A stretch of 64,000 bases of DNA from Paraburkholderia unamae (GTDB taxonomy: Bacteria > Pseudomonadota > Gammaproteobacteria > Burkholderiales > Burkholderiaceae), in the NCBI RefSeq assembly GCF_003268775.1, contig NZ_QLSU01000003.1, positions 436,363 through 500,362 on the forward strand. Reading direction: 5' to 3'. The translations under genes and the position numbers were made by a program. The notes under the pieces were generated by a model. That model did no database searches, was not told the origin of the DNA, and saw only the letters and a list, made by a program, of their open reading frames with translations. Below are positions 63,749 to 64,000 of the stretch, piece by piece (the first letter of the stretch is position 1; each line of letters opens with the position of its first letter).

Positions 63749-63918
63749 TGACGGGTTGCTGCGTCGACTCGGGTTCTGGTTGAACCTGGCGCCACAGCCA
63801 ATCGGGAAGAAGCGTAAAGAGGTGTTGCTCAATTGGGGTTGTGTTGTTTCTGGCACAACACATGATCTCAACCTGTGCGCTCTTCTCTTCACATCGGAAG
63901 GAAGACACACCTGTTATA

Positions 63919-64000
63919 GGATCAAGCCTTACGGGCAATTAGTATCAGTTAGCTTAACGCATTACTGCGCTTCCACACCTGACCTATCAACGTCCTGGTC
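63919..64000 (-). rRNA. rrl: 23S ribosomal RNA, 3' end (partial)
   Basis: The last about 82 bases of 23S rRNA on the minus strand, from GACCAGGACGTTGATAGGTC to the 3' end CCGTAAGGCTTGATCC. The gene continues beyond the window. The exact mature 3' end is approximate. No tRNA lies in the 23S-5S spacer (63749-63918). Confidence 0.92.

Noticed and set aside
63749..63918. Possible tRNA in the 23S-5S spacer
   Set aside because: No cloverleaf or TTCGAATC-type T-loop could be found; tRNAs of this operon type sit in the 16S-23S spacer outside the window.

Overview
The window reads as a stretch of high-GC chromosome from a Burkholderiaceae bacterium, most like Paraburkholderia, Caballeronia or Burkholderia. 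The support is its codon bias, a Burkholderia-type general porin, a NasS/NasT nitrate sensor pair, dense aromatic-catabolism gene clusters, a type II cellulose operon and a beta-proteobacterial rRNA operon end. Species assignment is inference; no search was run.

Layout. 1-7.2 kb: tail of a zinc alcohol dehydrogenase, a SulP anion transporter, nasT-nasS, a VapBC toxin-antitoxin pair with a repeat-rich control region, a small ABM-domain monooxygenase and an LhgO-type FAD oxidase. 7.3-13.9 kb: a protocatechuate/gallate 4,5-cleavage cluster with a porin, the two dioxygenase subunits (ligB-ligA order), a GntR regulator, a LysR regulator with two DNA-binding domains, and the aldolase and hydratase of the 4-oxalomesaconate branch (galC, galB). 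14.3-16.7 kb: a TonB-dependent receptor behind a Fur-like site. 16.8-21.3 kb: an O-methyltransferase, a TetR regulator, and a three-component Rieske oxygenase system (oxygenase, 2Fe-2S ferredoxin, FAD reductase). 21.3-27.7 kb: an operon fahA-hmgA-hydroxylase-hydroxylase ending in a strong terminator, divergent from an IclR regulator; this is a homogentisate route. 27.8-39.3 kb: a third catabolic region with a NIPSNAP protein, alpha/beta hydrolase, aldehyde dehydrogenase, VOC-type extradiol dioxygenase, LysR, FAH-family enzyme, SnoaL-like protein, an SDR without the canonical catalytic Tyr and Lys, a DUF3500 protein with a histidine-rich tail, MarR, dienelactone hydrolase and an MFS transporter. 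Its substrate cannot be told from the sequence.

39.7-55.0 kb: a cellulose (probably phosphoethanolamine-cellulose) operon in the order bcsB-Z-C-E-F-Q-A-G-R, all on the plus strand, with overlapping or nearly touching genes and tandem stem-loops in its leader. 55.0-59.8 kb, minus strand: a TPR/GT41 glycosyltransferase, a SAM methyltransferase and two unrecognised genes, opposite a small HTH regulator. 60.0-64.0 kb: a GFA-family protein, an RpoD-type sigma factor with a TTG start, an EthD-like protein, and the 3' end of an rRNA operon (5S and the last bases of 23S) on the minus strand.

How it works together. Most of the window is a catabolic island for plant-derived aromatics. Three ring-cleavage systems (4,5-extradiol LigAB type, homogentisate dioxygenase, VOC extradiol) each lie beside their own regulators. 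They are supplied by hydroxylases, a Rieske oxygenase, a porin and an MFS carrier. The cellulose locus and the glycosyltransferase block suggest a surface-attached, plant- or soil-associated life. The least explained parts are the 28-37 kb pathway (DUF3500 plus atypical SDR), the double-HTH LysR protein, and the unrecognised 297-residue protein with its divergent HTH gene at 58.4-59.8 kb.
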